NCBI GenBank assembly: GCA_023441625.1
Contig: JAEZOA010000044.1
Span: 1-64,000 of the forward strand
From: Bacillota bacterium
GTDB taxonomy: Bacteria > Bacillota > Clostridia > Acetivibrionales > DSM-1351
Reading direction: 5' to 3'
DNA: 64,000 nucleotides
A model generated the notes under the pieces. It was not told the DNA's origin, did not search any database, and saw only the letters and a program-made list of their open reading frames with translations. A program made the translations under genes and the position numbers. This document shows, in pieces, positions 8,156-17,129 of the stretch; positions within the stretch are counted from its first letter, which is position 1; every line of letters begins with the position of its first letter.

Positions 8156-9011
8156 CATTTTCACTATTCCTACATAATGCTATTATGTCCTCAAACCTTG
8201 CTTTAGCATCTTCATAGCCTATATTATATAATTTCCTTAAGTTTTCAGGATTCTTCTCAAATCTTGAAACCTCAACAGGATTTTTTGGACTTACTATAAC
8301 TGCTTTATTCTCTTTTTCCAACTGCTTAGCCAGCATAACGCTTTCATTATAATGTATATGTCTATTTTTCATTGTATTCACAAGCTTAGGATACTTTTTT
8401 AATGCTAATTTAATTATGGGAAAAAGCTTGTTTTTCTTCTTTTTATATCCAAGGTGTCTTGTTAGGATAATAATGTGCTTATCAAAGCCGCTATTAACGC
8501 TGTATTGAATTGGAATGGAGTCTGCGGGCCCACCATCAACTAACTTATTATCATTCACTTGAACTATTGGAGAAACAAGAGGGATAGAGCTAGATGCTCT
8601 GACATATACATCATCTACTCGCATATCTTTAATATGTGAATAAACACCTTCTCCAGTTTCACAGTCAGTAGATACCGCAATTAGTCTACATTCTGAAGCC
8701 TTAAATTTATCATAGTCGAAGGGTATGAGTTTATTTGGTATGTCATCAAACAGAAAATCCATATTAAATATTGAGCCTCTTGTAAAAAAGCCCATTAGGC
8801 TTACATATCTCTTGTCTGAGCAATAACCAGCATTTATTTCCAGGTTGCGTCCACGTTGCTCAGAAATATAAGATACTGAAGTACACGCTCCAGCTGATAC
8901 TCCTATAATATCTTGAAATATTAATCCTCTATCCAAAAAATAATCTAATACTCCGGCTGTGTAAATACCTCTCATACCGCCACCTTCTAGTATTAAACTA
9001 ACTCTTGACAT
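8115..9011 (-). CDS. Patatin-like phospholipase
   Basis: A cytoplasmic serine lipase of the patatin family (298 aa). It shows the oxyanion motif EGGGMRGIYTAGVLD, the nucleophile elbow GVSAG (Ser39) and the catalytic dyad motif DGGPADS. The family hydrolyses acyl esters of phospholipids; the substrate here is unknown. I start at the ATG at 9011 with GAGGAG 7 nt upstream. An earlier in-frame TTG at 9026 overlaps the ribosome site. The length and motifs are those of the YjjU-like bacterial group. Confidence 0.85.
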   Translation of the reverse strand: MSRVSLILEGGGMRGIYTAGVLDYFLDRGLIFQDIIGVSAGACTSVSYISEQRGRNLEINAGYCSDKRYVSLMGFFTRGSIFNMDFLFDDIPNKLIPFDYDKFKASECRLIAVSTDCETGEGVYSHIKDMRVDDVYVRASSSIPLVSPIVQVNDNKLVDGGPADSIPIQYSVNSGFDKHIIILTRHLGYKKKKNKLFPIIKLALKKYPKLVNTMKNRHIHYNESVMLAKQLEKENKAVIVSPKNPVEVSRFEKNPENLRKLYNIGYEDAKARFEDIIALCRNSENVKLRKAEAEDTHP

Positions 9012-9199
9012 TATAACACTCCTCAATAAGCTATTAGCTGTAAATTATTTCAATTCAGTTTTTCTCAATGAATTATACCTCTTTTTTTATATATAATCAA
9101 TAATGTTCTGTCCGCGTATGATAATTATTCCACCATTATTCCATACTTTGCTGTATAATATCTTTATTATAATGTAGTTTATAAATCAAATTAAAATAT

Positions 9200-9346
9200 T
9201 TAATTTGCATAGGTGTACTCAGAAACGTCCTCTCTTTTAATAACCCTCTTTATATTAGAATTAAATGTAGTTTGAACTAAAAAGTAAATTAAATTTAGTA
9301 AAACAAAAACTATACCGATTACAAATATGTTTGTTTGAAATGGCAT
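9200..9346 (-). pseudogene. Remnant of an ABC transporter permease C-terminus
   Basis: The minus-strand frame from ATG 9346 gives 48 residues beginning MPFQTNIFVIGIVFVLLNLI and ending VSEYTYAN. One membrane helix is followed by a basic tail, as at the end of FtsX/BacA-type permeases. The frame runs on upstream without a start into the 3' end of the truncated ATPase gene at about 9350-9360. A deletion appears to have joined the front of the ATPase gene to the back of the permease gene. Confidence 0.6.
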
Positions 9347-9350
9347 GTAA

Positions 9351-9533
9351 TCACCAGTTTGTAGGCTTGAGTAATCCAGACATCACATTGAGCAGAGTCG
9401 ATTTGCCGGAGCCGCTCGGTCCGAGTATAGCAGTAAAGGTATTTTCTTCTATATACAAACTTACCCCCTGCAATACTACCTCGTGATTATTGAACTTTTT
9501 TGTTATGTTTTCTACTATTAGTATTGAACTCAT
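9351..9533 (-). pseudogene. Truncated ABC transporter ATPase, N-terminal 60 aa
   Basis: Starts at ATG 9533 after GGAG. It reads as a normal MacB/LolD-type ATPase through Walker A (ILGPSGSGKSTLLNVMSGLLKP) and then stops after Thr-Asn-Trp. The signature, Walker B and H-loop regions are missing, so it cannot hydrolyse ATP. Together with the permease tail just downstream it is the scar of an internal deletion of well over 1 kb. It follows the LytTR and DUF3021 genes, the usual order of such regulator-transporter operons. Confidence 0.8.
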
Positions 9534-9559
9534 ATTTCTCCTTCTCTCCAACATTATTG

Positions 9560-9958
9560 TTATTTTTTCTTTGCTTTAAGTAATTTAAGTTGATTATTTA
9601 TAAATGAAATATCATTATTGATTTTAATAATATTAATAAAACAGCCTATAATGTAGACAGCTATACCAATAAGAACTACAACCCATATAGATGTATAGGC
9701 GTACCATTTAAATATGAAACCAAATACTAATAGTATTACCACGATATCTCCGATTTCAATGGCAACCTCAATGAGGAAGTATTTATTTTCAAGCTTTCGT
9801 AAAAGAATCAAACTTATGTGGATAAGGATATTTACAAACAATACTTGATAAACACTACTTAAACACAAAAAATTTGCCTTATATAGAGAAGCGACAATAG
9901 TAAGTATTATTAATGTTAATGCTGTTGTTGCCAAACAATTAGAAATTATTTTTTTCAT
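9560..9958 (-). CDS. DUF3021-like four-helix membrane protein
   Basis: A 132-aa protein with four predicted membrane helices and a basic C-terminus. It lies directly after a LytTR regulator (5-bp gap) and before an ABC ATPase. This is the setting of the DUF3021 family, which forms small membrane partners that restrain their LytTR regulator. I assign it from topology, size and position rather than from a strict motif. Its transporter partner has been deleted, so it may be losing its purpose. Confidence 0.6.
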   Translation of the reverse strand: MKKIISNCLATTALTLIILTIVASLYKANFLCLSSVYQVLFVNILIHISLILLRKLENKYFLIEVAIEIGDIVVILLVFGFIFKWYAYTSIWVVVLIGIAVYIIGCFINIIKINNDISFINNQLKLLKAKKK

Positions 9959-9963
9959 TTTGG

Positions 9964-10404
9964 CTACCTCTCCTGTAATTTTGCCTTAATGCCAGTAACA
10001 TATTTTCGTGTAACAGTAATTCGTTCTCCGTTGGATAAAATAGCTTCCATTCGGCTATTCATTAAAGGGCGAATACTTTCAAGTACATTAATATTTAAAA
10101 GACATGACTTGCTAATCTGAACAAAACCTGAAGAAAAAAGCTCATCAATTAATTGATATAGGCGATATACGGTGTGGTATACTGATTTTTCACAGTATAC
10201 AAAAGTCTTTTTATCAACACTCTCTATGTAGTAAATATCGGAAACATTCACCCATACTTCTTGTTTCTCATTATTGCATTTCACTGTACTATCAACAGAT
10301 TTTATAAGAGAAACCAACCTTTGGATAGTATTGTTCATTTTTGAGTACTTAATTAAAACTTCAATTTCTTCTTGGGTTAGGTTCTCTTCCAACTTAACAA
10401 TCAT
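9964..10404 (-). CDS. LytTR-family transcriptional regulator
   Basis: A 146-aa stand-alone LytTR DNA-binding protein. The N-terminal ~45 residues are helical and charged. From about residue 55 the LytTR fold is visible (VNVSDIYYIESVDKKTFVYC ... SGFVQISKSCLLNINVLESIRP ... NGERITVTRKYV). I choose the ATG at 10404, with GGAGG 11 nt upstream, over an earlier ATG at 10461, because the family begins this way. It probably controls the operon that follows, now mostly deleted. Confidence 0.8.
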   Translation of the reverse strand: MIVKLEENLTQEEIEVLIKYSKMNNTIQRLVSLIKSVDSTVKCNNEKQEVWVNVSDIYYIESVDKKTFVYCEKSVYHTVYRLYQLIDELFSSGFVQISKSCLLNINVLESIRPLMNSRMEAILSNGERITVTRKYVTGIKAKLQER

Positions 10405-10689
10405 TTTTGTTATTACCTCCAGTATAGGAGCACTGTCGTAGGATTGGCAACAGATGTGCAACTGACGTGCAAATATGAGTTACTATCATGCAAAAATCAC
10501 TAAAAATTGCTAATAATAGTGGTTTTACATTGATATTATATCAATATTTAACATTAATTTGAATGAAAATATTAACACATTGAAAATATTGTGTAAAGGC
10601 TATCATTTTAAGGCGAAAAGGATATATAATAATAAAGTACGTGCTCGAAATTTATATACAATAATCATTTGCTTTGAGGAGATTTTTTA

Positions 10690-11418
10690 ATGCCTAAAAT
10701 AGTTGAATATTCCTATGGAAAATTATTTAAATATACTATGAAAGCTATAAACCCTTTCAAAAAAGCAATTATGACAACTGATTGCTTTGTACACAGAATA
10801 ATAAATAATCAAGCATTGTTGATTCTTAAAAATGATAATAATATTGACCAACACAATTTATTTTCAAATTATATTACAGAGTTAAACTTAGGAGTTGTTT
10901 GGGCAGATCAGGATTTTAAAAGTTCTGGGCATTTTTACAATCCTATAAAGGATAGAGGACTATATGGAAATACAAATGCCCTTACATTAGCAAAGAATTA
11001 TTACACCTTTGCAATTGGTTTCTGGAATTGTGACGAAACCAAGAAAGCAATGTTTTTCTTGGGGGCTGCAGCTCACTTGATTCAGGATATGACTGTACCT
11101 CAACATGCAAATATAAAGCTTCTTGATGAGCATCACAAATTCGAAAAATTCATAAGAACTACATTTCATGATACGCCTGATTACTTAGTAAATAAAAATG
11201 GCTGCTATTTGGGAAGTATCGAAGAGTATATAAAATATAATTCAGTTTGTGCCATTAAGGCAAATAATAAATTGAGCATTATTAGTAACGAAGAGCAGCG
11301 TTTTTATACTTTGGGCAAATATGCTATTCCTCTGGCTCAGAGAAGTACTGCTGGTTTGTTTATGACGTTTTACAAGGATGTTCAAGAAAAAGATAATAAA
11401 ATGTATAGTCTGATTTAG
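10690..11418 (+). CDS. Zinc-dependent phospholipase C-like protein
   Basis: A 242-aa member of the alpha-toxin/PLC zinc phospholipase fold. The zinc ligands of that family can be matched in order: VHRIINNQ, WADQD, GHFYNP, AAHLIQD with PQHAN, and DEHHKFE. The protein starts MPKIVEYSYG and shows no signal peptide, unlike secreted toxins, and it lacks the lipid-binding C2-like domain. It may act inside the cell or forespore, or be exported by another route. Ribosome site GAGGAG. It is divergent from the LytTR gene. Confidence 0.8.
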   Translation: MPKIVEYSYGKLFKYTMKAINPFKKAIMTTDCFVHRIINNQALLILKNDNNIDQHNLFSNYITELNLGVVWADQDFKSSGHFYNPIKDRGLYGNTNALTLAKNYYTFAIGFWNCDETKKAMFFLGAAAHLIQDMTVPQHANIKLLDEHHKFEKFIRTTFHDTPDYLVNKNGCYLGSIEEYIKYNSVCAIKANNKLSIISNEEQRFYTLGKYAIPLAQRSTAGLFMTFYKDVQEKDNKMYSLI

Positions 11419-11536
11419 TTAGAGTATTGATTAAATTTACATTCACGTTTAAAATTGTATTAATTAAATTCTATTCTGTAAATATCTCCTTATAGAGAGT
11501 GAAAAAGATATATTGGAAGGGATTGTAGGACACGAT

Positions 11537-12343
11537 TTACTTAATAGTTCCCAAGAAATCACAAATCAATCCATTAACCATCTCTGGATTATCTTGATTA
11601 GAGTTGTGCCCTGCATTGTTGATTATATGTAGTCTACAATTGCTATCATCTTTAGCCCATGGTCCAGCAACTTTTTTAATATTGCCCAGTTTATCATCAC
11701 AACCACAAAGTAGAAGGACTGGTTGTTTAAACCTAAATTCTGTGTCCTCGTGAAGACATCCTGTCAATTCCATCATTATATCAATAAACATGTCCTTACC
11801 GATACTATCAAAACAAGCTTTTATGTAGTTCCTCACACTATCCTTGTTAGCAGACGCATTAGCACTTTGCGTTAAAAGAATTTTCTCTGGATAGCAGTTA
11901 AATATAAACCTAGAACATTTTAAGGAAAAATTCTCTATGGATGTCAATTTTCCGGTATTTCTACTACAATCAATTAAAACTAATTTATCCACTAGCTCTG
12001 GGTAATAATAAGCTAACTCCTGAGATAAATTACCACCCATTGATTGCCCTATAAGAATTGCTTTATCAATATTATAAATTTCATAAAGCTTTTTACAGTC
12101 ACTTATCATATCCCCAAAACTGAATTTTATTCCTGGTTTAAGCTTAGACTCTCCATGCCCACGGGCATCCCATGCAATTATGTTATATGTATCATCAAAT
12201 ATTTCAAATTGAGGTTCAAACATTTTATGGTCACAACCAGCTCCATGAAAGAATAAAATCCATCTGTTTTCTGACCCTTTTCTGTACCAATAATTAATTT
12301 CGCAGTTTAGATTTTGAAATACTAATTGTTGCATACTTATCAT
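11537..12343 (-). CDS. Alpha/beta hydrolase
   Basis: A 268-aa soluble hydrolase. The nucleophile elbow is GQSMGG, the acid is probably in LLCGCDDKLGN, and the His is in NAGHNSNQDNP. The HGAG segment near residue 34 forms the oxyanion site. It resembles the esterase/carboxylic ester hydrolase branch; the substrate cannot be read from sequence. It is a single gene facing away from the degraded region at 12358-13048. Confidence 0.85.
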   Translation of the reverse strand: MISMQQLVFQNLNCEINYWYRKGSENRWILFFHGAGCDHKMFEPQFEIFDDTYNIIAWDARGHGESKLKPGIKFSFGDMISDCKKLYEIYNIDKAILIGQSMGGNLSQELAYYYPELVDKLVLIDCSRNTGKLTSIENFSLKCSRFIFNCYPEKILLTQSANASANKDSVRNYIKACFDSIGKDMFIDIMMELTGCLHEDTEFRFKQPVLLLCGCDDKLGNIKKVAGPWAKDDSNCRLHIINNAGHNSNQDNPEMVNGLICDFLGTIK

Positions 12344-12357
12344 ATTTCTTTTCCCCC

Positions 12358-12597
12358 TTATGAGTTATCCGAATTAAATAAATATTTTTTCTTGTAATAG
12401 TGATTTTTCAAAGAATCCATCATATACTTAAATTCTACTATTATATCCTGCATCTTCGCAATATCCAAATCTTCCCTGACACACATATAACCTCCTGCTA
12501 AATTGCTACAGTGGGGTTGTCGTAACCACGGATTTACACCATGTTGCAGGGTGAGCAAGAGAAGCCTTTGAGGTACTGGCATTTGTTCCGTTATCAA
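12358..12597 (-). pseudogene. Unrecognised 79-aa ORF, probably a remnant
   Basis: Begins MITEQMPVPQRLLLLTLQHG. There is no clear ribosome site. Base composition is higher in G+C than nearby, and no domain is recognised. The N-terminal half looks like DNA read in an arbitrary frame and the C-terminal half is charged. It lies at the edge of a 450-bp stretch with no gene, so I treat it as decayed mobile or foreign DNA. Confidence 0.3.
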
Positions 12598-13048
12598 TCC
12601 TCATCACCCTGATTGCTGTTCTCATTTCCAGCAACCAATTTGAGTAGTTTTCGTAAGGTTAGAGGTTGCTCTGCACCACCTCTAGTGTTGATGGATCAAA
12701 GTTATATAGATTAAATGGATAGTTAGTTGCTTGGATTCCTGGTTCTCTAAAATAATGCAGGTTGTAACATTAAGTGAACACTGCCGTATCGTGAAAGTAT
12801 CTTGCGTGAGCAAGTAAAGAGGGAGTCAGAGGGGTTAAAGTATGGCTCAAATGCTGACGGTCAATATATTGAGGATATAATATTAAAAATACATGCCTCT
12901 CGAATATTCAAATTTTTGCTATAATATGATAAAATATAAGAAATAAAGATATAATTCGAGTTAATTTTACATTACCACAGCTATCCTCCTGTTGAATTTT
13001 ATAAACTTACAGGATAGTTGATAATAGACTCAAGTATAAGGAGGAAGT
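12598..13048. other. Gene-free stretch, possibly decayed mobile DNA
   Basis: About 450 bp with no ORF of note. Segments around 12640-12690 (AGAGGT ... ACCTCT) and 12770-12840 (GCCGTATCGTGAAAGTATC) recall structured intron-like RNA such as a group II intron domain, but the match is weak. The last 80 bp contain the ribosome site and probably the promoter of the SPFH gene. Confidence 0.3.
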
Positions 13049-14131
13049 ATGGGATTATTTAATTTTATTAAGTCTCAATTTATCGAAGTTATAGAATGGA
13101 CTGACAACAGTTCAGATATTATGGTTTACCAGTTTCCTGTGGAAAATAAAGAAATCAAGATGGGGGCACAACTAACAGTCCGAGAATCTCAAATGGCGAT
13201 ATTTATTGATGAAGGGCAGTTAACTGATGTGTTCACCCCTGGAAGATATACACTTGATACTCAGAATCTACCCGTGCTAACTAAACTAAAATCCTGGAAG
13301 TATGGCTTCAATTCACCTTTTAAATCTGAAGTTTACTTCGTCAATACAAAGCAGTTTACAAACTGTAAATGGGGCACTACTAACCCCATAATGATGAGGG
13401 ATGCAGAGTTTGGTATGCTTAGAATGAGAATGTTTGGTGTATATTCCTTTAAGGTGGTAGATCCCGCAGTTTTCCTCCGAGAGGTTTTTGGGACATCAAG
13501 TCAATTTACGGTAGATGGAATTACTGGTCAGCTCAAGAGCAAGATTGTTTCAGGTGTTGCAGACCTATTGGCGGAAGCTGCTATACCCGCACTTGACCTT
13601 TCATCAAAATATGACGAAATAGCAGTAATGTCAGAGAAAAAATTGGATGAAAGCTTTAAGGACTTTGGTTTATCTCTTGAATCACTGGTTATAGAAAATA
13701 TTTCTCTTCCTGAAGAAGTTGAGAAGGTACTTGATAAACGTACCTCAATGGGTATCATAGGTGACAGTTTGAATCAGTACACTCGTTATCAGGCTGCCGA
13801 GTCAATTCGTGATGCAGCACAGAATCCTGGTGGAATGGCAGGTGCCGGTGTTGGTCTAGGTGCTGGAATGGGTATAGGAAATATATTTGCTGAGGCTTTT
13901 TCAGCACAACAGCAAAGGCAGCCTGACACAAAAGTGGCTACTGAGCCTTCAGCTGGTGCTGGTGTTGCGAAAATAAAGTGTTCTTCCTGCGGTGCGCAAA
14001 TGACTGCGCAGGCGAAGTTCTGCCTAGAGTGCGGCACAAAGGTTGCACCAACTACTAAAAAATGCTCTGATTGTGGAAATGAACTACCTGCCGAGAGTAA
14101 ATTCTGTCTGGAATGTGGTCAAAAGCAGTAG
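13049..14131 (+). CDS. SPFH-domain protein with C-terminal zinc ribbons (YdjI-like)
   Basis: A 360-aa protein. Residues ~20-250 are an SPFH/band-7 domain of the YdjI type. Residues ~255-290 are a Gly/Ala-rich linker. The C-terminus holds two CxxC...CxxC zinc ribbons (CSSCGAQM ... CLECG; CSDCG ... CLECG). In Bacillus subtilis YdjI is recruited with PspA to stressed membranes by YdjG/YdjH. The next gene is YdjG-like, supporting the same role. No pspA is nearby. Strong GGAGG ribosome site. Confidence 0.85.
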   Translation: MGLFNFIKSQFIEVIEWTDNSSDIMVYQFPVENKEIKMGAQLTVRESQMAIFIDEGQLTDVFTPGRYTLDTQNLPVLTKLKSWKYGFNSPFKSEVYFVNTKQFTNCKWGTTNPIMMRDAEFGMLRMRMFGVYSFKVVDPAVFLREVFGTSSQFTVDGITGQLKSKIVSGVADLLAEAAIPALDLSSKYDEIAVMSEKKLDESFKDFGLSLESLVIENISLPEEVEKVLDKRTSMGIIGDSLNQYTRYQAAESIRDAAQNPGGMAGAGVGLGAGMGIGNIFAEAFSAQQQRQPDTKVATEPSAGAGVAKIKCSSCGAQMTAQAKFCLECGTKVAPTTKKCSDCGNELPAESKFCLECGQKQ

Positions 14132-14193
14132 CTTTCTACTAGTTAATAACACCTGAAGTTATAGATCGACCTTGTATTGGAGAGATAACATTT

Positions 14194-15345
14194 ATGAGCG
14201 AAACAAAAGTTAACAATTCATCCTCGAACATGAACCCAGAGGCAACGCCTACCACTGACTCCACTTCATATAAATGTCCTTCCTGTGGTGGTGTAATGGT
14301 ATTTGATCCTCAAGGTCAAAGCTTGAAATGTGAGTATTGCAAAAATGTAATTAGCCTTGAAGATAAAAGACAAGATCCTACAGCCTATGGTTTTGATAAT
14401 GATAGCGAGCTTGAACCTCAAGTTTGGGGTGAAAAGAGCCATAGTGTTAAATGCAAAAACTGTGGCGCTCAAACGGTATATGATGAATTCATAGTAGCTG
14501 ATAGCTGTCCCTTCTGTGGTAACAGTAATATACAGGAAGAGGTAATTTCTACTGGTATCATGCCCGAAAGCATTATTCCCTTTAAGATAAGCGCAGCAGT
14601 TGCTATCGGGCAATATAAGGAATGGTTGAAGGGGAAATGGCTTGCTCCCACCAAATTGAAAAAGGGTGTAGATAATCAAAATGTAAAACTTACTGGTATG
14701 TATGTACCCTGTTGGTCCTTTGATGCTGATACCAGTTCATTTTATACTGCAATGGCAGGAGAATATTACTATGTTACTGTATATACCACTGAGACTCGTA
14801 ATGGTAAGACTGAGCGGGTTGCACATCAAGAGAGACGAACTAGATGGTATCCTGTATCAGGCCAATATTACCAAGATTTTAGAAATTATATTGTCGACTC
14901 CTCTGTACATATTGATGATAATATGATGGCTAAAGTTCAGCCTTATAATTTGGAGGATTTAACGCCTTTTAAAGCTGAATATTTGTCAGGGTTTAAAGCT
15001 GAGCGTTATTCTGTTGATTTGAAAACAGGTTGGGAAACAGCAAAGGAAAGACTTTCTGTTATAATTGAAAGCGGCATTGAGAGGCAGATAAATGCTGATG
15101 AGGTGAAAGACGTGAGGTTTAAGACTGTTTATGGCAGTAAAAAGTATAAGCATATCTTGTTACCTCTGTGGTTTTCAGCCTTTAAATATAAGGAAAAAAC
15201 TTATAGCTATATGATTAATGGTCAAACCGGTAAAGTTGATGGTGACTCTCCTCTATCCCCATGGAAGGTAACCCTTCTAATAATAGGAATTATAGCTCTA
15301 GTAGGTTTGGGCTGCTTCTTAATTAGTACGTATACTGGTGGATGA
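14194..15345 (+). CDS. YdjG-like membrane protein with TFIIB-type zinc ribbons
   Basis: A 383-aa protein. Two N-terminal zinc ribbons (CPSCGG ... CEYC; CKNCG ... CPFCG) are followed by a mixed region and a single C-terminal membrane helix (about 355-378). It matches the YdjG type that forms a membrane complex binding PspA and the SPFH protein. It is 62 bp downstream of the SPFH gene and probably in one transcript. The cytoplasmic ribbons followed by a tail anchor fit a membrane-stress adaptor. Confidence 0.8.
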   Translation: MSETKVNNSSSNMNPEATPTTDSTSYKCPSCGGVMVFDPQGQSLKCEYCKNVISLEDKRQDPTAYGFDNDSELEPQVWGEKSHSVKCKNCGAQTVYDEFIVADSCPFCGNSNIQEEVISTGIMPESIIPFKISAAVAIGQYKEWLKGKWLAPTKLKKGVDNQNVKLTGMYVPCWSFDADTSSFYTAMAGEYYYVTVYTTETRNGKTERVAHQERRTRWYPVSGQYYQDFRNYIVDSSVHIDDNMMAKVQPYNLEDLTPFKAEYLSGFKAERYSVDLKTGWETAKERLSVIIESGIERQINADEVKDVRFKTVYGSKKYKHILLPLWFSAFKYKEKTYSYMINGQTGKVDGDSPLSPWKVTLLIIGIIALVGLGCFLISTYTGG

Positions 15346-15415
15346 TTATTGAATAAGCAACTGTAATTTAGTACATGTCAAGCTAACCCCTTTTAAAGAG
15401 CGGCTTTACCAATTG

Positions 15416-15565
15416 CTAAAGTGAAAAATGAACAGCATCAATAAACACAATAGGATAGATGCTGGAAAGTGATCTATGCTGCCATTCTTCAATTTCTGGT
15501 AAGAGTTTATTGGTAATGTCTGATACCATACCCTCACTGACCCCACAATAATATTTAGTGCAGGA
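15416..15565 (-). pseudogene. IS256-family transposase fragment
   Basis: The minus-strand frame gives about 49 residues including GVSEGMVSDITNKLLPEIEEW and YPIVFIDAVHFSL. This is the region around the first catalytic Asp of IS256 (mutator-type) transposases. A stop follows at once and nothing else of the element is visible, so it is an old remnant. It fills part of the gap between the YdjG-like gene and the small membrane protein. Confidence 0.75.
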
Positions 15566-15652
15566 AAGATTGGTTACCAGGTGGAGCTTACACCTAGTGA
15601 TTTAATTGAACTTATAAGAGCTGATATAGATGATATAACAGTTGTTGGATAA
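15551..15652 (+). pseudogene. Truncated C-terminal ORF next to the IS256 remnant
   Basis: A plus-strand frame reads IFSAGKIGYQVELTPSDLIE and continues to a stop at 15650. It has no start of its own and its upstream end meets the transposase remnant. It looks like the tail of a gene whose front was lost through the insertion. The gene is not recognised. Confidence 0.4.
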
Positions 15653-15741
15653 TTGCATTATATAGGGTGGATTTGACATTAATACAATATTTTGATACTA
15701 TTCCTTGTATATGTTTTACTAAACACGAGGAGAATTTGCAT

Positions 15742-16038
15742 ATGGAACCAGCAATAGCAGGAATTGCACTTCTAACATTTATATTTGTTACTGTATCTGA
15801 AGTTATGAAATTTAAACTTAAGAAAGAGCAAATAAAAGCGGATGCATTGGTTAGGACAGAAGAGATAAAGGCTAAAAATCAACTTGATATTGAAAAGCTG
15901 ATAATGCAGGAGAGAGTTGACACAGCGCAGTCACAGTACAGAACTAACACGGTTAAGTCAGTGAACTATGTTGATACTAATACAAATCAAGATGAAGCTT
16001 TTAATGAGCGTAGGGATAGGCTTAATGAAAGGATGTAA
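15742..16038 (+). CDS. Small single-pass membrane protein with coiled coil
   Basis: A 98-aa protein with one N-terminal membrane helix (AIAGIALLTFIFVTVSEVM) and a charged, probably coiled-coil cytoplasmic tail. I start at ATG 15742 after CGAGGAG; a longer frame from 15667 has no ribosome site. Its closeness to the SPFH/YdjG pair suggests a membrane-stress partner, but the intervening IS remnant weakens that. No family is recognised. Confidence 0.6.
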   Translation: MEPAIAGIALLTFIFVTVSEVMKFKLKKEQIKADALVRTEEIKAKNQLDIEKLIMQERVDTAQSQYRTNTVKSVNYVDTNTNQDEAFNERRDRLNERM

Positions 16039-16079
16039 CTACAAGAAATAATATAAATATTAGTAATAGTAATAGCTAT

Positions 16080-17099
16080 TTATATAATATACTTAATAAC
16101 ACCGTTATCAAAAATATTAGTAATTTGATTTGTGAAGAATTCTTTTACTTCTGAAAGAGCATCCTTTGGATAAACGTATTTGCCATACCCAAATTGTCCG
16201 TATTTGAATTGACGTGCTTCATTGTCCATATCTAAAGTAGTATTTGGAAAGATTTCTGTAATCCTATTTTTAGCTTTAACAGTATATCTATGAGTTATGA
16301 CTTCAAAAGTGATAGGGCTTGTAGCAGCTGAAGGTAGTGCCTCGCGCAAGCTCATTAGCAAATCTTTATACTCTTGTTTCCATCCATCATAAACAAATAC
16401 AGGGGCTATTATAAAACCTAACGGGTATTTTGAAGAGAAAAGCTTTGAACTTGCTTCAATGCGTTTTCGCGCAGAAGCAGTTTTATGCTCGTACTCCTTA
16501 ATTATTCTCTCTGTATTCAAGCTGAATCGGATTTCAGTGTGGTTATTATGTTCTAAGTCTAGCAAGCTATCTATATCAGTGTACTTTGTTACAAATCTAA
16601 AACGAGCATTTGGCTGCTGAGCAAAAAAGTTTATGGAGGATTTTAGTGAACCTGTATAGGGCTCAACTGGAACAGGGTCTGATGTAGCTGCTCCTTCAAA
16701 TATTGTTATTTTGGGAAGACGATTAGTAATATATTTGGTTGCCTGGGTCAATATCTCTTCAAGGTTTACATAAACTCTGACAAAGGGCTTGTCACCTAAT
16801 TGTGTATTTAAATAGCAATATTCACATTGACCAATGCAGCCACTTACCAAAGGCAGCTGATAATGTGCTGAGGGCTTACAGCTTTGAAAAGTTAAACTCT
16901 TTTTTACACCCACTACTAGTGTTAATTTCCCACTTAAATACTGTGAGGTTATATCGTTTCCAGGGATACAGGATTTAACCTTATTCAAGGAACATTCATT
17001 TATTTCAATATCAGTATTCTTAAAATGAGTGTATAGTTTTTGACCTAAAACGTAATCAAGCGAACCAGTTTCAAAAATTACCCTTTGGGGTATAAACAT
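16080..17099 (-). CDS. splB: Spore photoproduct lyase (radical SAM)
   Basis: Repairs the spore photoproduct thymine dimer during germination. The radical-SAM cluster motif is SGCIGQCEYCYLNT (CxxxCxxC, near residue 90). The N-terminus FIPQRVIFETGSLDYVLGQKL and the C-terminal QFGYGKYVYPKDAL also match SplB, and 339 aa is normal. As I recall the B. subtilis enzyme, its hydrogen-donor Cys141 lies in ASCTSD; here the aligned segment is GAATSDPVPV, with Ala. It could be the clostridial alternative form. Start ATG 17099 after GAGGAT. Confidence 0.85.
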   Translation of the reverse strand: MFIPQRVIFETGSLDYVLGQKLYTHFKNTDIEINECSLNKVKSCIPGNDITSQYLSGKLTLVVGVKKSLTFQSCKPSAHYQLPLVSGCIGQCEYCYLNTQLGDKPFVRVYVNLEEILTQATKYITNRLPKITIFEGAATSDPVPVEPYTGSLKSSINFFAQQPNARFRFVTKYTDIDSLLDLEHNNHTEIRFSLNTERIIKEYEHKTASARKRIEASSKLFSSKYPLGFIIAPVFVYDGWKQEYKDLLMSLREALPSAATSPITFEVITHRYTVKAKNRITEIFPNTTLDMDNEARQFKYGQFGYGKYVYPKDALSEVKEFFTNQITNIFDNGVIKYII

Positions 17100-17129
17100 A
17101 GCTTATCCTCACAGTTCAGTTTTAATAAA

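Noticed and set aside
14266..14679. 137-aa minus-strand ORF inside the YdjG-like gene
   Set aside because: It lies wholly opposite a gene with clear zinc-ribbon motifs and has no ribosome site or recognisable domain.
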